A DNA stretch of 64,000 nucleotides. It comes from Caballeronia sp. TF1N1. GTDB lineage: Bacteria; Pseudomonadota; Gammaproteobacteria; Burkholderiales; Burkholderiaceae. The stretch covers positions 248,001 through 312,000 of the forward strand of contig NZ_CP084629.1 of NCBI RefSeq assembly GCF_022878925.1. The letters are read 5' to 3'. Each line of letters begins with the position of its first letter. Positions within the stretch are counted from its first letter, which is position 1. A program made the translations under genes and the position numbers. The notes under the pieces are model-generated. The model had not been told where the DNA came from, did not search any database, and saw nothing but the letters and a program-made list of their open reading frames with translations. This document shows positions 43,482 through 52,941 of the stretch, one piece after another.

Positions 43482-44538
43482 GCCGCGTGCCCGTGTTTGC
43501 AGAAAAGCGCGACGCCACGAAGGCCGGGATGTTTTCGGGCGTGACCACCACGACCGACGACGACAGCGCCACGCCCGAAGCAGGAAGCAGCTTGTGAAAC
43601 TGCATCACGTGCTGACAGGCCGAACGCATGTCTTGCCGAAGATCGTGGTGCAGCACAGCGGAGATCGCGCCCTCGCGCAGCAGATGCGTGTTCTCCCGGT
43701 CCAGATCGTGCGCGACGAAACACTTCGGCCGAAGCCCCAATGCTTCGAGCGCTCGGAGTATCGCGACATTGCCACCGCCGATCGAATAGACCGCCGCGAT
43801 TTTTTGGCCACCGCCGACAGCCTGCCTCACGCGTTCTTCCGTCGCCGCGTCGAGACCGTGGCCACCGCTGGCATCGATCAAGGCGAGCCGCGGGTTGCGC
43901 GCGCGTAGTGCCTGCCGGAAGCTCAGTTCGCGTTCCTCTTCGCCGCGAAAACGTTCGTGGCTCAACGTGACGAGCACATTGCCCGGCCGCCGACCCAGCC
44001 ACTGTCCGATGAGATACGCCGCCGTGGCGCCTGCCGCGCGGTTATCGAGGCCCGCGTAGGTGATTCGGCCGGACGACGGGATGTCGGTGAAAACCGTCAC
44101 CACCGGAATGCCACACGACTGAAGCTCGGCAATCGCGCTCGAAATCTCCGGCACATCGCGCGCTTTCAGGAAGACGCCGTGACTGCCCCGGCGCGCAATG
44201 TCGCGCAGCGCCTGAACCACCTCGGACGCAACCATGCTTTCGCGCATGAGATAGCGCATACGGAACACGGCGGGATGCAGGCCCGGCACTTCGGCTTCCA
44301 GCGCCTCGCGAATCTCGTCGGCGAATCGGCGCGGCGCTTCCACGACGACATCGACGACGATCTTGCGGCCCGTCGTCGCCAACTGGAATTGCTGCTGTTC
44401 CAGTTCCCTGATCGCCTGTTCGATACGCCGCCGCGTATGTTCGCGCACGTGCGCCCGCCCGTTCAGCGCGCGGTCCACGGTGGCGGTGCCGACACCCGCC
44501 TGAAGCGCGATTTCCTTGATCAGAAACGGGTGAGACAT
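43471..44538 (-). CDS. LacI-family transcriptional regulator
   Basis: A 355-residue LacI repressor with the N-terminal helix-turn-helix (IKEIALQAGVGTATVDRALN) and a periplasmic-binding-protein-like sugar-binding core (LGRRPGNVLVTLSHERFRGE, YSIGGGNVAILRALE). The lengthy reading beyond 44538 enters the opposite gene and is not coding. It is divergent from the dioxygenase-dehydrogenase pair across about 100 bases containing TTTTGATGT direct repeats. It probably senses a sugar or cyclitol consumed by that pair. Its effector is unknown. Confidence 0.9.
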   Translation of the reverse strand: MSHPFLIKEIALQAGVGTATVDRALNGRAHVREHTRRRIEQAIRELEQQQFQLATTGRKIVVDVVVEAPRRFADEIREALEAEVPGLHPAVFRMRYLMRESMVASEVVQALRDIARRGSHGVFLKARDVPEISSAIAELQSCGIPVVTVFTDIPSSGRITYAGLDNRAAGATAAYLIGQWLGRRPGNVLVTLSHERFRGEEERELSFRQALRARNPRLALIDASGGHGLDAATEERVRQAVGGGQKIAAVYSIGGGNVAILRALEALGLRPKCFVAHDLDRENTHLLREGAISAVLHHDLRQDMRSACQHVMQFHKLLPASGVALSSSVVVVTPENIPAFVASRFSANTGTRPSV

Positions 44539-44637
44539 GGCTTCGCGTCCCGGCGTTTTGATGTGTTTTTGATGTTTCGATGATAACGCAGCCCGCGTCG
44601 ATAAGACTAAGCTTGTCGCCAGAGTGGAGGAGACACC

Positions 44638-45816
44638 ATGACGTCGGCACAGCGGTCGGGCTGGTATCGGGAAGAGGATTGTTCGGTGAGCGACTTCGTG
44701 GCGCAGGTCGAAGCCGCGGATGACATTGAAGCGCTCGAGTACTGCGCCGAAGTGCGCGAGCGCATCCCTGTTTATGCGTGCTCCGAACTCGAGGACGTGC
44801 TCGGCGATGCCGCGCGTCGCCGGTCCTTGCTCGCGGAATGGGCGCACGTGCTGTCGAAGGGCGCCGGTGTTTTCGTGCTTCGGGAAGCGTATGCGGATAC
44901 CGCGCCCATCGACGAAGCTACCGAAGTCTTCGAGGCAATCATTCGCGAGGAACGCGCTGCGGGCGGCGGCAAGGCGGACCACTTCGCCAAGGCCGGAGCG
45001 AACGACCGCATCTGGAACGCGCAGGAAAAGCTCTGCCTGAAAGCGCCAGCCGTCTTCGCTCGATACTTCGCCAACCCCGTCATCGCGGCTGCATCGGAAG
45101 CGTGGCTGGGGCCGGGTTATCAGATGACATCGCAAGTCAATGTCGTGCGGCCGGGCGGTGCGGCGCAGCAAGCGCATCGCGACTTCCACCTCGGTTTCCT
45201 CACGGTCGACGAGGCGCAGCGCGTTCCCGCGCACGTTCACGCAATGTCGCCGTTTCTCACTTTGCAAGGCGCGGTCGCGCATGGCGACATGCCGGTTGAA
45301 AGCGGTCCCACCAAGCTGCTGCCCTGTTCGCAGCGCTATGTCGAAGGCTACGTCGCGTGGCGGCGGCAAGACTTCCGCGACTACTTCGAAGCGAACTTCG
45401 TGCAGTTGCCGCTGAAAAAGGGCGATGCAATCTTCTTCAGCCCCGCGCTATTTCATGCGGCCGGCTCGAACCGGACCACGGACGTTCAGCGCATGGCGAA
45501 TCTGCTACAGGTGTCGTCGGCGTATGGACGTGCGATGGAGTCGCTCGACCGCAACCGCATGTGCGCCGCGCTTTATTCCGTGCTGCGCGAGATGCGTGCC
45601 GAAGGACGCATCACGAATACGGAAACGCGGACGATCATCGCTTCCTGCGCGGAAGGCTACGCGTTCCCGACGAACCTCGATCTCAATCCGCCGCTCAACG
45701 GTCTTGCGCCGGCCACACAGCAGGATCTGTTCAACCAGGCAATCGAAGAAGCCTGGTCCGCGCAACGGTTCGATGACGCGCTCACCCACTACGCGTCGCT
45801 CGGGCGCACCGCTTGA
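44638..45816 (+). CDS. Phytanoyl-CoA dioxygenase (PhyH)-family 2-oxoglutarate oxygenase
   Basis: A 392-residue Fe(II)/2-oxoglutarate-dependent oxygenase of the PhyH family. The facial triad motif can be seen as HRDF (His180 and Asp182 region) with the distal His in LFHAAGSNRTT near 281-289 and Arg in the same segment for 2-oxoglutarate. It starts after GTGGAGGAG and is followed 20 bases later by the Gfo/Idh/MocA gene, so the two are co-transcribed. Oxygenases of this family hydroxylate small metabolites; beside a LacI regulator and sugar-type dehydrogenase, a sugar-derived or inositol-like substrate is suggested. Confidence 0.82.
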   Translation: MTSAQRSGWYREEDCSVSDFVAQVEAADDIEALEYCAEVRERIPVYACSELEDVLGDAARRRSLLAEWAHVLSKGAGVFVLREAYADTAPIDEATEVFEAIIREERAAGGGKADHFAKAGANDRIWNAQEKLCLKAPAVFARYFANPVIAAASEAWLGPGYQMTSQVNVVRPGGAAQQAHRDFHLGFLTVDEAQRVPAHVHAMSPFLTLQGAVAHGDMPVESGPTKLLPCSQRYVEGYVAWRRQDFRDYFEANFVQLPLKKGDAIFFSPALFHAAGSNRTTDVQRMANLLQVSSAYGRAMESLDRNRMCAALYSVLREMRAEGRITNTETRTIIASCAEGYAFPTNLDLNPPLNGLAPATQQDLFNQAIEEAWSAQRFDDALTHYASLGRTA

Positions 45817-45836
45817 CCTTCCAACGGGACTCGACA

Positions 45837-46988
45837 ATGACGATCGACATCATCGGACGGCGCATCCGTCTTGGACTCGTAGGCGGCGGACCGGGCTCGA
45901 TAATCGGCGAGACGCATAGGATCGCGGCGCGGCTCGATGGTCAATACGAGGTTGTCGCGTGTGCGCTGACTTCGGACGCCGTGCGCTCGCGCGAGGCGGG
46001 CATTGCGCTTGGCATCGTTGCAGAACGCGCGTATGGCTCGTGGCAGGAGATGCTGCAAGCCGAAGCTCAACGTCCCGACCGGATGGACGTGGTCGCCGTC
46101 ATGACGCCCAACGACTCGCACTACGACATCTGCATGCAGGCGCTGGATCGCGGATTTCATATCATCTGCGACAAGCCGCTCGCGCACGGGCTCGCCGCCG
46201 CGCGGGACATTGCGCGCAAAGTCGCCGAGACACACGCCGAATTCTGCGTGACCTACTGCTATACCGGTTACCCGATGGTGCGACAAGCGCGCGACATGGT
46301 GGCGGCGGGCGAACTGGGCGAGATCAGGCAAGTGCATCTGCAATACATCCAGGGCTATTTCGCGGACCACGACTTGCCCTCGGGATGGCGCACCGAGGGC
46401 AAACGCGGTGGCGAGTCGCTCGTCCTCATGGATATCGGCACGCACGCGTTTCATCTTGGCGGCTTCGTCACGGGACTCGACGTCACGCAAATCTGCGCGG
46501 ACCTCGGCTCGGCCATTCCCGGCCGCCAGGTGGACGACTATGTCGGCGCGTTGACGCACTACGGCAACGGCGCGCGTGGCTCGTTATACGTGACCAATGC
46601 GGCCGCGGGTTCCGAGCATGGCCTGAGCTTTCGAATTCATGGCGACGCGGGCGGCCTGGAATGGCATCAGGAAGAGCCGAACCGGTTGATCCATCGGCGC
46701 AAGGATGGCTTCGAACAGATCATCACGCGCAGACTCGGGCCCGCCACGAGCCAAGGCGCGCAGCAATCGACACGCATTGCGATAGGGCATCCCGAAGGTT
46801 ACTTCGAGGCGTTTGCGAATCTGTACACCGAGTTCGCGAAGCGCGTCGCCAACCGATTGGCCGGGCGCGATGTCTCCGGCGAAGCGACGCTCTACCCGGG
46901 TGTCATCGACGGCGTGAAGGGCCTCGCTTTCGTCGCGGCGGCGGTGCAAAGCGCGAACGCCGGACGCTGGACGGATGTGGCCATCTAG
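45837..46988 (+). CDS. Gfo/Idh/MocA-family oxidoreductase
   Basis: A 383-residue NAD(P)-dependent dehydrogenase: N-terminal Rossmann fold (IRLGLVGGGPGSIIGETHRI), the DKPLAHGLAAA segment with the catalytic Lys of the EKP/DKP motif (Lys near 111) and the C-terminal alpha/beta domain with MDIGTHAFHLG (Asp and His of the active site). Substrates are typically sugars or inositols. ATG at 45837 is chosen over an upstream TTG. It ends with a four-base overlap with the opposite DUF429 gene. It probably acts on the product or substrate of the PhyH-type oxygenase. Confidence 0.9.
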   Translation: MTIDIIGRRIRLGLVGGGPGSIIGETHRIAARLDGQYEVVACALTSDAVRSREAGIALGIVAERAYGSWQEMLQAEAQRPDRMDVVAVMTPNDSHYDICMQALDRGFHIICDKPLAHGLAAARDIARKVAETHAEFCVTYCYTGYPMVRQARDMVAAGELGEIRQVHLQYIQGYFADHDLPSGWRTEGKRGGESLVLMDIGTHAFHLGGFVTGLDVTQICADLGSAIPGRQVDDYVGALTHYGNGARGSLYVTNAAAGSEHGLSFRIHGDAGGLEWHQEEPNRLIHRRKDGFEQIITRRLGPATSQGAQQSTRIAIGHPEGYFEAFANLYTEFAKRVANRLAGRDVSGEATLYPGVIDGVKGLAFVAAAVQSANAGRWTDVAI

Positions 46989-47626
46989 AGCGTCTTATCC
47001 GGCACGACGATAAAGCCTCCGGCCTCGTCGCCGAAGGCGCGCGTGTTGCCTTCGACAAAGCGCTGCGCCGTGACCGCGCAGAGCGCTGCATCCACGAAGT
47101 CGATCGATTTCAGCCGCGTCGTTTCAAAGCCCAGGTCTTCGAGAAGGCGTCGGCGCTGCACGCGCTTCAGCTTCGCCGACGCGACTTCGCGCCCAAGGAG
47201 CGCACATGTCGTCGCGTGCGGAAACGTCTCGATGGCGACTGCCTTGCCCGAGTATCGATTCGTTTCGAGAATGGGATGAGTGTTCGCGAATGCATCGTAC
47301 ACACGCGCGCCGTTGATCATCCAGTCGAAGAACCCGCTCGGATTCGATTCCGCGCGTTCGAGCGTTGGCGTCGAGAAACAGGAGATGCGTTCGCGCGCCA
47401 GTTGCCGCTCGGCCGTGCGCCCAACGCCTTCCGCTCCCCAACGACAAGGGGCATCGATGGCGACGACAGCGACGCCGAAGCGCAGGCACTGCTCGTGTAA
47501 TTCGAGCGGATGCGTGCTGGTCAAAACGCATTCGATCCCGCGGTCCCTCACGATGACCAGATGAAACCCCTTCTTCGTCCCGCCGACATCGATACCGGCC
47601 ACGAATTTTTGATCGACAACGCTCAA
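46985..47626 (-). CDS. DUF429 family protein
   Basis: A 213-residue protein of DUF429, an RNase-H-like fold of unknown function. The N-terminal FVAGIDVGGTKKGFHLVIV and the middle AVVAIDAPCRWG, with acidic residues on the first two strands, match the family; ERISCFSTPT and VAIETFPHATTCALL follow. Start at 47626 gives the expected N-terminus. Converges on the Gfo/Idh/MocA gene. No partner suggests a role. Confidence 0.78.
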   Translation of the reverse strand: MSVVDQKFVAGIDVGGTKKGFHLVIVRDRGIECVLTSTHPLELHEQCLRFGVAVVAIDAPCRWGAEGVGRTAERQLARERISCFSTPTLERAESNPSGFFDWMINGARVYDAFANTHPILETNRYSGKAVAIETFPHATTCALLGREVASAKLKRVQRRRLLEDLGFETTRLKSIDFVDAALCAVTAQRFVEGNTRAFGDEAGGFIVVPDKTL

Positions 47627-47912
47627 CTTGTTCCTCTACTCTTATCAGGAAGTACTGCCGCGTGCGCAAATGCGACCTGCTGGTGCCTGTTTGCGCGGTA
47701 TGACGATTGCTACGGATTACGAATAAGCCTCGCCGCGAAATAAAGGCGAAGCTCAAGAGCCGACCTGAGAGACCGGCTCGGGATGTCAGACAAAGAGCGA
47801 AAGCCGCATTGAAATGCGAAGTTTTCGCCTATTCCGAGGACAGTGACATGCGTACCAATATCGGCCCGCCATCCGACATGGCTAATCGGGTGCGCTCGTC
47901 CGGAGGTCTTCA

Positions 47913-50090
47913 ATGACCGGCGCCGCCACGTCCTCCAAAGACGCATCCGACGAAGTTTCGAGACATACCCCCGACTTCCAGACCGCGCGCCGGCGACTCA
48001 TGGCCGCGCTCGTCACCTCCGTTACGGTTCCCCTGCTGTGCGCGGCATTGTACGGCTACGTTACGTACGATCGCGCCATTCACGAAAAGCAAATTGCGCT
48101 CGACCGTCTTGCGTGGATCGCCGAGTGCAAGCTCGTCAACCTTCTCGATCTGAATCGCGAACTTTTTGCACGTGTCGGAGAGGCAATCGGCTCGACCGAC
48201 GAGGTAACGCTGCGCACCCAACAGGTGCAGTTGCACGACACGCTGAGTGCGCTCGTCACCAAGCTGCCGCACGTGGCGGCGCTTTCCGTGGTTGGACGAA
48301 CCGGCCAGATACTCGCGACAAGTAAGCAGACGCCCGCGCCTGCCGTATCGATAGGCGACCGGGACGACTTTCTGGCCACGCGCGCCGCTCACGCACCGCT
48401 GTATGTGTCGATGCCGGTGCGCGGCCGGATGGCAGGCCTTGATATCGTGAACGAACTCGTTGCGCGGACCGCGAGCGACGGGCGCTTTATCGGCGCGGTG
48501 GTCGTTTCGCTCGACCGGAAATATCTGCTCGACTTCTATCGCCAGCTGCTCGTGGACAATCCTCGACTTACGCTCGGTCTGTATCGACAGGACGGCGGCA
48601 TCCTCGTGCGTCTGCCGGCGCCGAAGCTCATGAATGCGCCGACGCATCATGTGCCGCTCGCCAACGCGTTCGCGCGCAAGGTGTCCATCGGCTCCCTGCG
48701 AGGCGACTCACCGCTCGATGGCGGCCAGAGCATGATGGCGTTTCGCGAGGCATCGAACTACCCGGTCTATGTATCGGCGAGTTATGCGATGAGCGACGTG
48801 ATACACGACTGGTGGCACGACGACATGCTGGTGGCCGGACTTGCGCTCGTGCCATGCGTCTGCCTGTGGTTTCTCGTCGTATTCTCGCTGCGCCGCCTCA
48901 AGGCGGAAGAGGCGGCTTGGCTCAACTGGCGCCGCGAACTGGCGATGCGCCAGCGCGCCGAAGACGCGACGCGGCATCTGCAACGCATGGGCGCGCTCGG
49001 TAATCTCGTGGCGAGCGTGGCACACGACTTCAACAACCTGCTGATGGTCGTCACGGCCAACATGGAGCTCGTGCGGCGCAAGAACTATATCGGCGTCAGG
49101 AACGAGGTGAACGCGGTCGAGCGCGCGTCCATCAATGCGCGAGTCTTGGCTCGCCGGCTGATGAGCGTCGCACGCAAGCAGCCGTTGCAACAGCGCGTGC
49201 TCAATCTGAACCGCTGGCTCGAACAGGCGGAGCCGCTGCTCCATTCGGCCATGAGCAGCAAGATCACGGTGCAAATCAATGCGCCGGACGCGCTCTGGAT
49301 GGTCAAGGTCGATCCTGTCGAGCTCACGTCCGCGCTCGTCAATCTTGCCGTCAATGCGAAAGACGCGATGCGTGGCGGCGGCCATTTCATCGTCACCGCG
49401 CGCAATACCTCGTTCAGCAGCCGGCGCTACAGCGTTCCGCCCGGCGATTACGTGGTGATCGAAAGCCGCGACACCGGAACCGGCATGAGCGACGAAGTGG
49501 CGCACCAGGCTTTCGAGCCGCTCTTCACCACGAAGGCAGCGGGCGCGGGCACGGGCCTCGGACTCGCTCAGGTACTGGCCATGGCCGAGCAAGCCGGAGG
49601 CACGGCGCGACTGGAGACGACATGGGGAAAAGGCACGACCGTTTTCATCTACCTTCCACGCTGGACGGGCGCCGCGCCGCTCGAAGCAGACGAAGCGGAA
49701 CCGGTCAGCGTGCCTTTGATCGACAATGAGACGTCCGTGCTGCTGGTCGAGGACAACGAGGAAGTGGCTGCGGGACTCGTCGCGGTGCTGGACGTGCTCG
49801 GCTGGCACGCGCGCCACGAGTCGGACGGAGACGCGGCCATGCGCGTATTAAAGGAGGGAAACCGATTCACTCTGGTACTGTCCGACATTCAGATGCCGGG
49901 CTGCGACGGAATTTGCCTGGCCGAATGGATAAGAAAACATTTGCCCCGGCAAGCGGTCGTGCTTATGACAGGTTACGCTGATCATCTCGCCGAGGCGCGT
50001 CGCCTGGGTGTAACCGTTCTGGCGAAACCGTTTAATACCGACGACCTCAGGGCGCTCCTTACCGGAGTACCGATGACTTACCCGGAATGA
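47913..50090 (+). CDS. dCache-type hybrid sensor histidine kinase
   Basis: A 725-residue membrane sensor: helix 1 (about 29-49), periplasmic dCache-like domain (about 60-295), helix 2 (about 307-327), HisKA with phosphorylated His in SVAHDFNNLL (about 370), HATPase (NLAVNAKDAM, DTGTGM, GTGLGLAQVL) and a C-terminal receiver with Asp in LVLSDIQMPG. The domain order of receiver after ATPase marks a hybrid kinase needing a histidine phosphotransferase or acting as a switch; no HPt or response regulator gene is adjacent. CGGAGG lies before the ATG. It differs from the frameshifted kinase at 40-42 kb, which has PAS domains instead of dCache. Confidence 0.9.
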   Translation: MTGAATSSKDASDEVSRHTPDFQTARRRLMAALVTSVTVPLLCAALYGYVTYDRAIHEKQIALDRLAWIAECKLVNLLDLNRELFARVGEAIGSTDEVTLRTQQVQLHDTLSALVTKLPHVAALSVVGRTGQILATSKQTPAPAVSIGDRDDFLATRAAHAPLYVSMPVRGRMAGLDIVNELVARTASDGRFIGAVVVSLDRKYLLDFYRQLLVDNPRLTLGLYRQDGGILVRLPAPKLMNAPTHHVPLANAFARKVSIGSLRGDSPLDGGQSMMAFREASNYPVYVSASYAMSDVIHDWWHDDMLVAGLALVPCVCLWFLVVFSLRRLKAEEAAWLNWRRELAMRQRAEDATRHLQRMGALGNLVASVAHDFNNLLMVVTANMELVRRKNYIGVRNEVNAVERASINARVLARRLMSVARKQPLQQRVLNLNRWLEQAEPLLHSAMSSKITVQINAPDALWMVKVDPVELTSALVNLAVNAKDAMRGGGHFIVTARNTSFSSRRYSVPPGDYVVIESRDTGTGMSDEVAHQAFEPLFTTKAAGAGTGLGLAQVLAMAEQAGGTARLETTWGKGTTVFIYLPRWTGAAPLEADEAEPVSVPLIDNETSVLLVEDNEEVAAGLVAVLDVLGWHARHESDGDAAMRVLKEGNRFTLVLSDIQMPGCDGICLAEWIRKHLPRQAVVLMTGYADHLAEARRLGVTVLAKPFNTDDLRALLTGVPMTYPE

Positions 50091-50106
50091 GCGCCGGCAC
50101 ATATGC

Positions 50107-50136
50107 TTTACTACACAGATACGCCCCTGTGATAAC
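50107..50136 (+). promoter_or_regulatory. Candidate extended -10 promoter of hfq-like gene
   Basis: TTTACT (50107-50112), 18 bases, GATAAC (50131-50136) with a TG one base upstream of the -10 (TGTGATAAC). It stands 39 bases before the hfq-like ATG at 50175 and just after the kinase gene, so the hfq-like gene probably has its own transcript. Confidence 0.45.
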
Positions 50137-50174
50137 AATTTTTAGGCGAATAACGCAAGTCGAGGATGGCCGCT

Positions 50175-50447
50175 ATGTCACAAGTCGAACATGAAATTCA
50201 ATCCGCATTCTTGGATGCCCTGATAGCCGAACGAAAAACCGTCTGGGTTTTTCTCGTGAACGGTATAAAACTCACCGGCGTCATCGAGTCTTTCGATCAG
50301 TACGTCATTGCCGTGCAGTCGCCGGTAGGCTCGCAGGCCATTTACAAGAACGCGATCTCCACGGTGTGCGAGCCGCATACGCTGCCGCCGAGAAGGACGG
50401 ACGAACGTACGCCGATGGCGCGCGTGCAGCGTCCGCGACGCGCGTAA
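50175..50447 (+). CDS. Divergent Hfq-like (Sm fold) RNA-binding protein
   Basis: A 90-residue Hfq paralogue. The Sm1 part ([20 protein letters not shown], about 26-45) and Sm2 part (YKNAISTV, 57-64) are recognisable. Compared with E. coli Hfq: Gln8 is kept; the rim arginines 16 and 17 are Ile and Ala; Tyr25 is Phe; Gln33 is Thr; His57 is Asn; and a Gly is inserted in the Sm1-Sm2 linker (SPVGSQ). Start at 50175 is chosen for its GAGG site, ATG 50166 being too close to it. The C-terminal tail (about 70-90) is short and basic. It probably still forms a ring but with altered RNA contacts. Confidence 0.88.
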   Translation: MSQVEHEIQSAFLDALIAERKTVWVFLVNGIKLTGVIESFDQYVIAVQSPVGSQAIYKNAISTVCEPHTLPPRRTDERTPMARVQRPRRA

Positions 50448-50473
50448 CCAACAACGCGTTGCGCAATTTATCC

Positions 50474-50872
50474 GTGAAGACCGGCTCCCTGTTTGTTTTA
50501 CTGTGGTTGTGGGCCGGCGCGGTCCGGGCCGACGTGGCGTGCTATCCGGTCGGCACGGCAATCACGCTTTTCGGCACCGCCGTGCGTGAAGACGTGGAAT
50601 CGAGCGATGGCTCCGTCAGGACCGCCTGGATGCTCGCAATGGACCCGCCCCTGTGCGTCGTGGACAGGCGGTTTTCGCAGGACGCGCTGGGACGGCTCAT
50701 GGTCCCGCGCATACAGCTCATTGGCGTGCCGCCGCCTCCGGTGCGGGTTCCTATCGCCGTTACTGGCACGCTCTCCACGCGCAATGCGCCGCAGTATTTC
50801 ATCGTGCCGAGCGCCATGTGGGTAACGCCACCCCGGCCACCCCGGCCACCCCAGCCGCCCGTATCGCGATAA
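50474..50872 (+). CDS. Exported DUF4431-like protein
   Basis: A 132-residue secreted protein starting at GTG 50474, with signal peptide (MKTGSLFVLLWLWAGAVRA read with initiator Met) before DVACYP. The mature sequence, CYPVGTAITLFGTAVRED then LAMDPPLCVVDRRFS and VTGTLSTRNAPQYF, matches the layout of DUF4431 (an OB-like fold with two cysteines). A proline-rich end (PPRPPRPPQPPVSR) follows. It lies 26 bases after the hfq-like gene and could be co-transcribed. Function unknown; a longer frame from 50366 would destroy the signal peptide. Confidence 0.6.
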   Translation: MKTGSLFVLLWLWAGAVRADVACYPVGTAITLFGTAVREDVESSDGSVRTAWMLAMDPPLCVVDRRFSQDALGRLMVPRIQLIGVPPPPVRVPIAVTGTLSTRNAPQYFIVPSAMWVTPPRPPRPPQPPVSR

Positions 50873-50914
50873 AACCGCCAAAGCCGCATCCAGCGGTCGT
50901 TTCAGGGCCTGTGG

Positions 50915-50920
50915 GATAAT
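50915..50920 (+). promoter_or_regulatory. Candidate -10 element of ilvD
   Basis: GATAAT, preceded by TGTGG, 104 bases before the ilvD ATG. A matching -35 is not clear (ttcagg lies too close), so this is a tentative, extended -10-type promoter with a long leader. Confidence 0.35.
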
Positions 50921-51024
50921 ATTGGGATTGCCCGCGGCGAAGCTCAAAAGGTCGTTCGCACGGGCGCATGTCCGGCCGCTCATCCCCTGGCCCGCATTCT
51001 TCCCCGCGACTCCTCGAAATTACA

Positions 51025-52884
51025 ATGCCCGCATACCGTTCCAAAACCTCCACCGCCGGCCGCAACATGGCGGGAGCGCGCTCGCTGTGGCGCGCCACCG
51101 GCATGAAAGACGAAGACTTTTCGAAGCCGATCATCGCCGTCGTCAATTCGTTCACGCAGTTCGTTCCCGGACATGTTCACCTGAAAGATCTTGGTCAGCT
51201 CGTCGCGCGCGAGATCGAGGCGGCGGGCGGCGTCGCCAAGGAATTCAACACCATTGCGGTCGATGACGGCATCGCCATGGGTCACGACGGCATGCTGTAT
51301 TCGCTGCCGAGCCGTGAAATCATCGCGGATTCGGTCGAGTACATGGTCAACGCGCACTGCGCCGACGCCATGGTCTGCATTTCCAATTGCGACAAAATCA
51401 CGCCGGGCATGTTGATGGCCGCCATGCGCCTCAACATTCCGGTTGTCTTCGTGTCCGGCGGACCGATGGAAGCCGGCAAGACGCATCTTGCCAATCCGAA
51501 GACCAAGGCAATCGAGTTCAAGAAGCTCGATCTGGTCGATGCCATGGTGATCGCCGCCGACGCCTCCTACTCCGACGCCGATGTCGCCGAGGTCGAACGC
51601 TCCGCGTGCCCGACGTGCGGTTCGTGCTCGGGCATGTTCACGGCCAACTCGATGAACTGCCTGACCGAAGCGCTCGGTCTGTCGCTGCCGGGCAACGGCA
51701 CGGTGGTCGCCACGCACGCGGATCGCGAGCAGCTTTTCAAGCGCGCGGGGCGCCGTATCGTCGGTCTGGCGCGGCAGTATTACGAGCACGAGGAAGACCG
51801 CGTGCTGCCACGCTCGGTCGGCTTCAAGGCGTTCGAAAACGCGATGACGCTCGACATCGCCATGGGCGGCTCGACCAACACGATCCTGCACTTGCTGGCC
51901 ATTGCGCGCGAGGCGGAAATCGACTTCACCATGACGGACATCGACCGCCTTTCGCGCGTCGTGCCGCAACTGTGCAAGGTCGCGCCGAACACGAACAAGT
52001 ATCACATCGAGGACGTGCATCGCGCGGGCGGCATCATGGCTATCCTCGGCGAACTGGATCGAGCGGGCAAGCTGCATACCGACGTGCCGACGGTCCACGC
52101 GCACACGCTCAAGGACGCGCTCGACGAGTGGGACATCAAGCGCAATCCCGACGATGCCGTGAAGACCTTCTACATGGCCGGTCCCGCAGGCGTGCCGACG
52201 CAAGTGGCGTTCAGCCAGAACACGCGTTGGCCGAGTCTCGATACGGATCGCGCCGAAGGTTGCATCCGCTCGTATGAACACGCGTTCTCGCGCGAAGGCG
52301 GACTGGCGGTGCTCACGGGCAATATCGCGCTGGACGGCTGCGTGGTGAAAACGGCTGGCGTGGACGAGAGCATTCTGGTGTTCGAAGGCACGGCTCATGT
52401 CACCGAATCGCAGGACGAGGCGGTCGAAAACATTCTGAACGACAAGGTCAAGGCGGGCGACGTGGTGATCGTGCGCTACGAAGGTCCGAAGGGCGGACCC
52501 GGCATGCAGGAGATGCTTTATCCGACGAGCTACATCAAGTCCAAGGGTCTCGGCAAGTCGTGCGCGCTTCTCACGGACGGGCGTTTTTCGGGCGGCACGT
52601 CGGGGCTGTCCATCGGTCATTGCTCGCCCGAAGCGGCGGCGGGCGGCGCTATCGGCCTCGTGCGCAATGGCGACAAGATTCGCATCGACATTCCGAATCG
52701 CACCATCGACGTGCTGCTGTCGGATGACGAGCTCGCGCGCCGCCGCGAAGAGCAGAACGCCCGAGGCTGGAAGCCGGCCGCGCCGCGTCCGCGCAAGGTA
52801 TCGACCGCGCTCAAGGCTTACGCCAAGCTCGTGATGTCGGCGGATAAGGGCGCGGTGCGGGACCCTTCGCTGCTGGACGATTGA
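51025..52884 (+). CDS. ilvD: Dihydroxy-acid dehydratase (long form)
   Basis: A 619-residue IlvD, converting 2,3-dihydroxy-isovalerate and -methylvalerate to the 2-keto acids in branched-chain amino acid biosynthesis. Iron-sulphur ligand motifs are present as [11 protein letters not shown] (about 121-131) and [12 protein letters not shown] (about 194-205), with the [11 protein letters not shown] segment near 275-285 and GRFSGGTSG near the end. Length fits the long, E. coli-type enzyme. Start at 51025 matches the [19 protein letters not shown] family N-terminus. A strong stem lies between its stop and the convergent ClC gene. Confidence 0.95.
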   Translation: MPAYRSKTSTAGRNMAGARSLWRATGMKDEDFSKPIIAVVNSFTQFVPGHVHLKDLGQLVAREIEAAGGVAKEFNTIAVDDGIAMGHDGMLYSLPSREIIADSVEYMVNAHCADAMVCISNCDKITPGMLMAAMRLNIPVVFVSGGPMEAGKTHLANPKTKAIEFKKLDLVDAMVIAADASYSDADVAEVERSACPTCGSCSGMFTANSMNCLTEALGLSLPGNGTVVATHADREQLFKRAGRRIVGLARQYYEHEEDRVLPRSVGFKAFENAMTLDIAMGGSTNTILHLLAIAREAEIDFTMTDIDRLSRVVPQLCKVAPNTNKYHIEDVHRAGGIMAILGELDRAGKLHTDVPTVHAHTLKDALDEWDIKRNPDDAVKTFYMAGPAGVPTQVAFSQNTRWPSLDTDRAEGCIRSYEHAFSREGGLAVLTGNIALDGCVVKTAGVDESILVFEGTAHVTESQDEAVENILNDKVKAGDVVIVRYEGPKGGPGMQEMLYPTSYIKSKGLGKSCALLTDGRFSGGTSGLSIGHCSPEAAAGGAIGLVRNGDKIRIDIPNRTIDVLLSDDELARRREEQNARGWKPAAPRPRKVSTALKAYAKLVMSADKGAVRDPSLLDD

Positions 52885-52890
52885 GGTCGT

Positions 52891-52936
52891 CGCGGGCTTC
52901 GGCGGCGGCGTGCGGTGCTGCCGCGCGAAGCCCGCG
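52891..52936. terminator. GC-rich stem between convergent ilvD and ClC genes
   Basis: CGCGGGCTTCG (52891-52901) and CGAAGCCCGCG (52926-52936) are exact 11-base inverted copies around a 24-base loop that can itself pair (GGCGGC/GCCGC). No T-run on either strand, but the position between two converging stops (52884 and 52942) suits a bidirectional transcription barrier. Confidence 0.5.
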
Positions 52937-52941
52937 ATGTA

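Noticed and set aside
44539..45369. N-terminal extension of the LacI gene to 632 residues
   Set aside because: The extension is antisense to the PhyH-type gene; the LacI helix-turn-helix begins at 44538.
47707..47916. 69-codon frame overlapping the hybrid kinase start by four bases
   Set aside because: TTG start, basic low-information sequence and no ribosome site; the overlap with ATGA is the only attraction.
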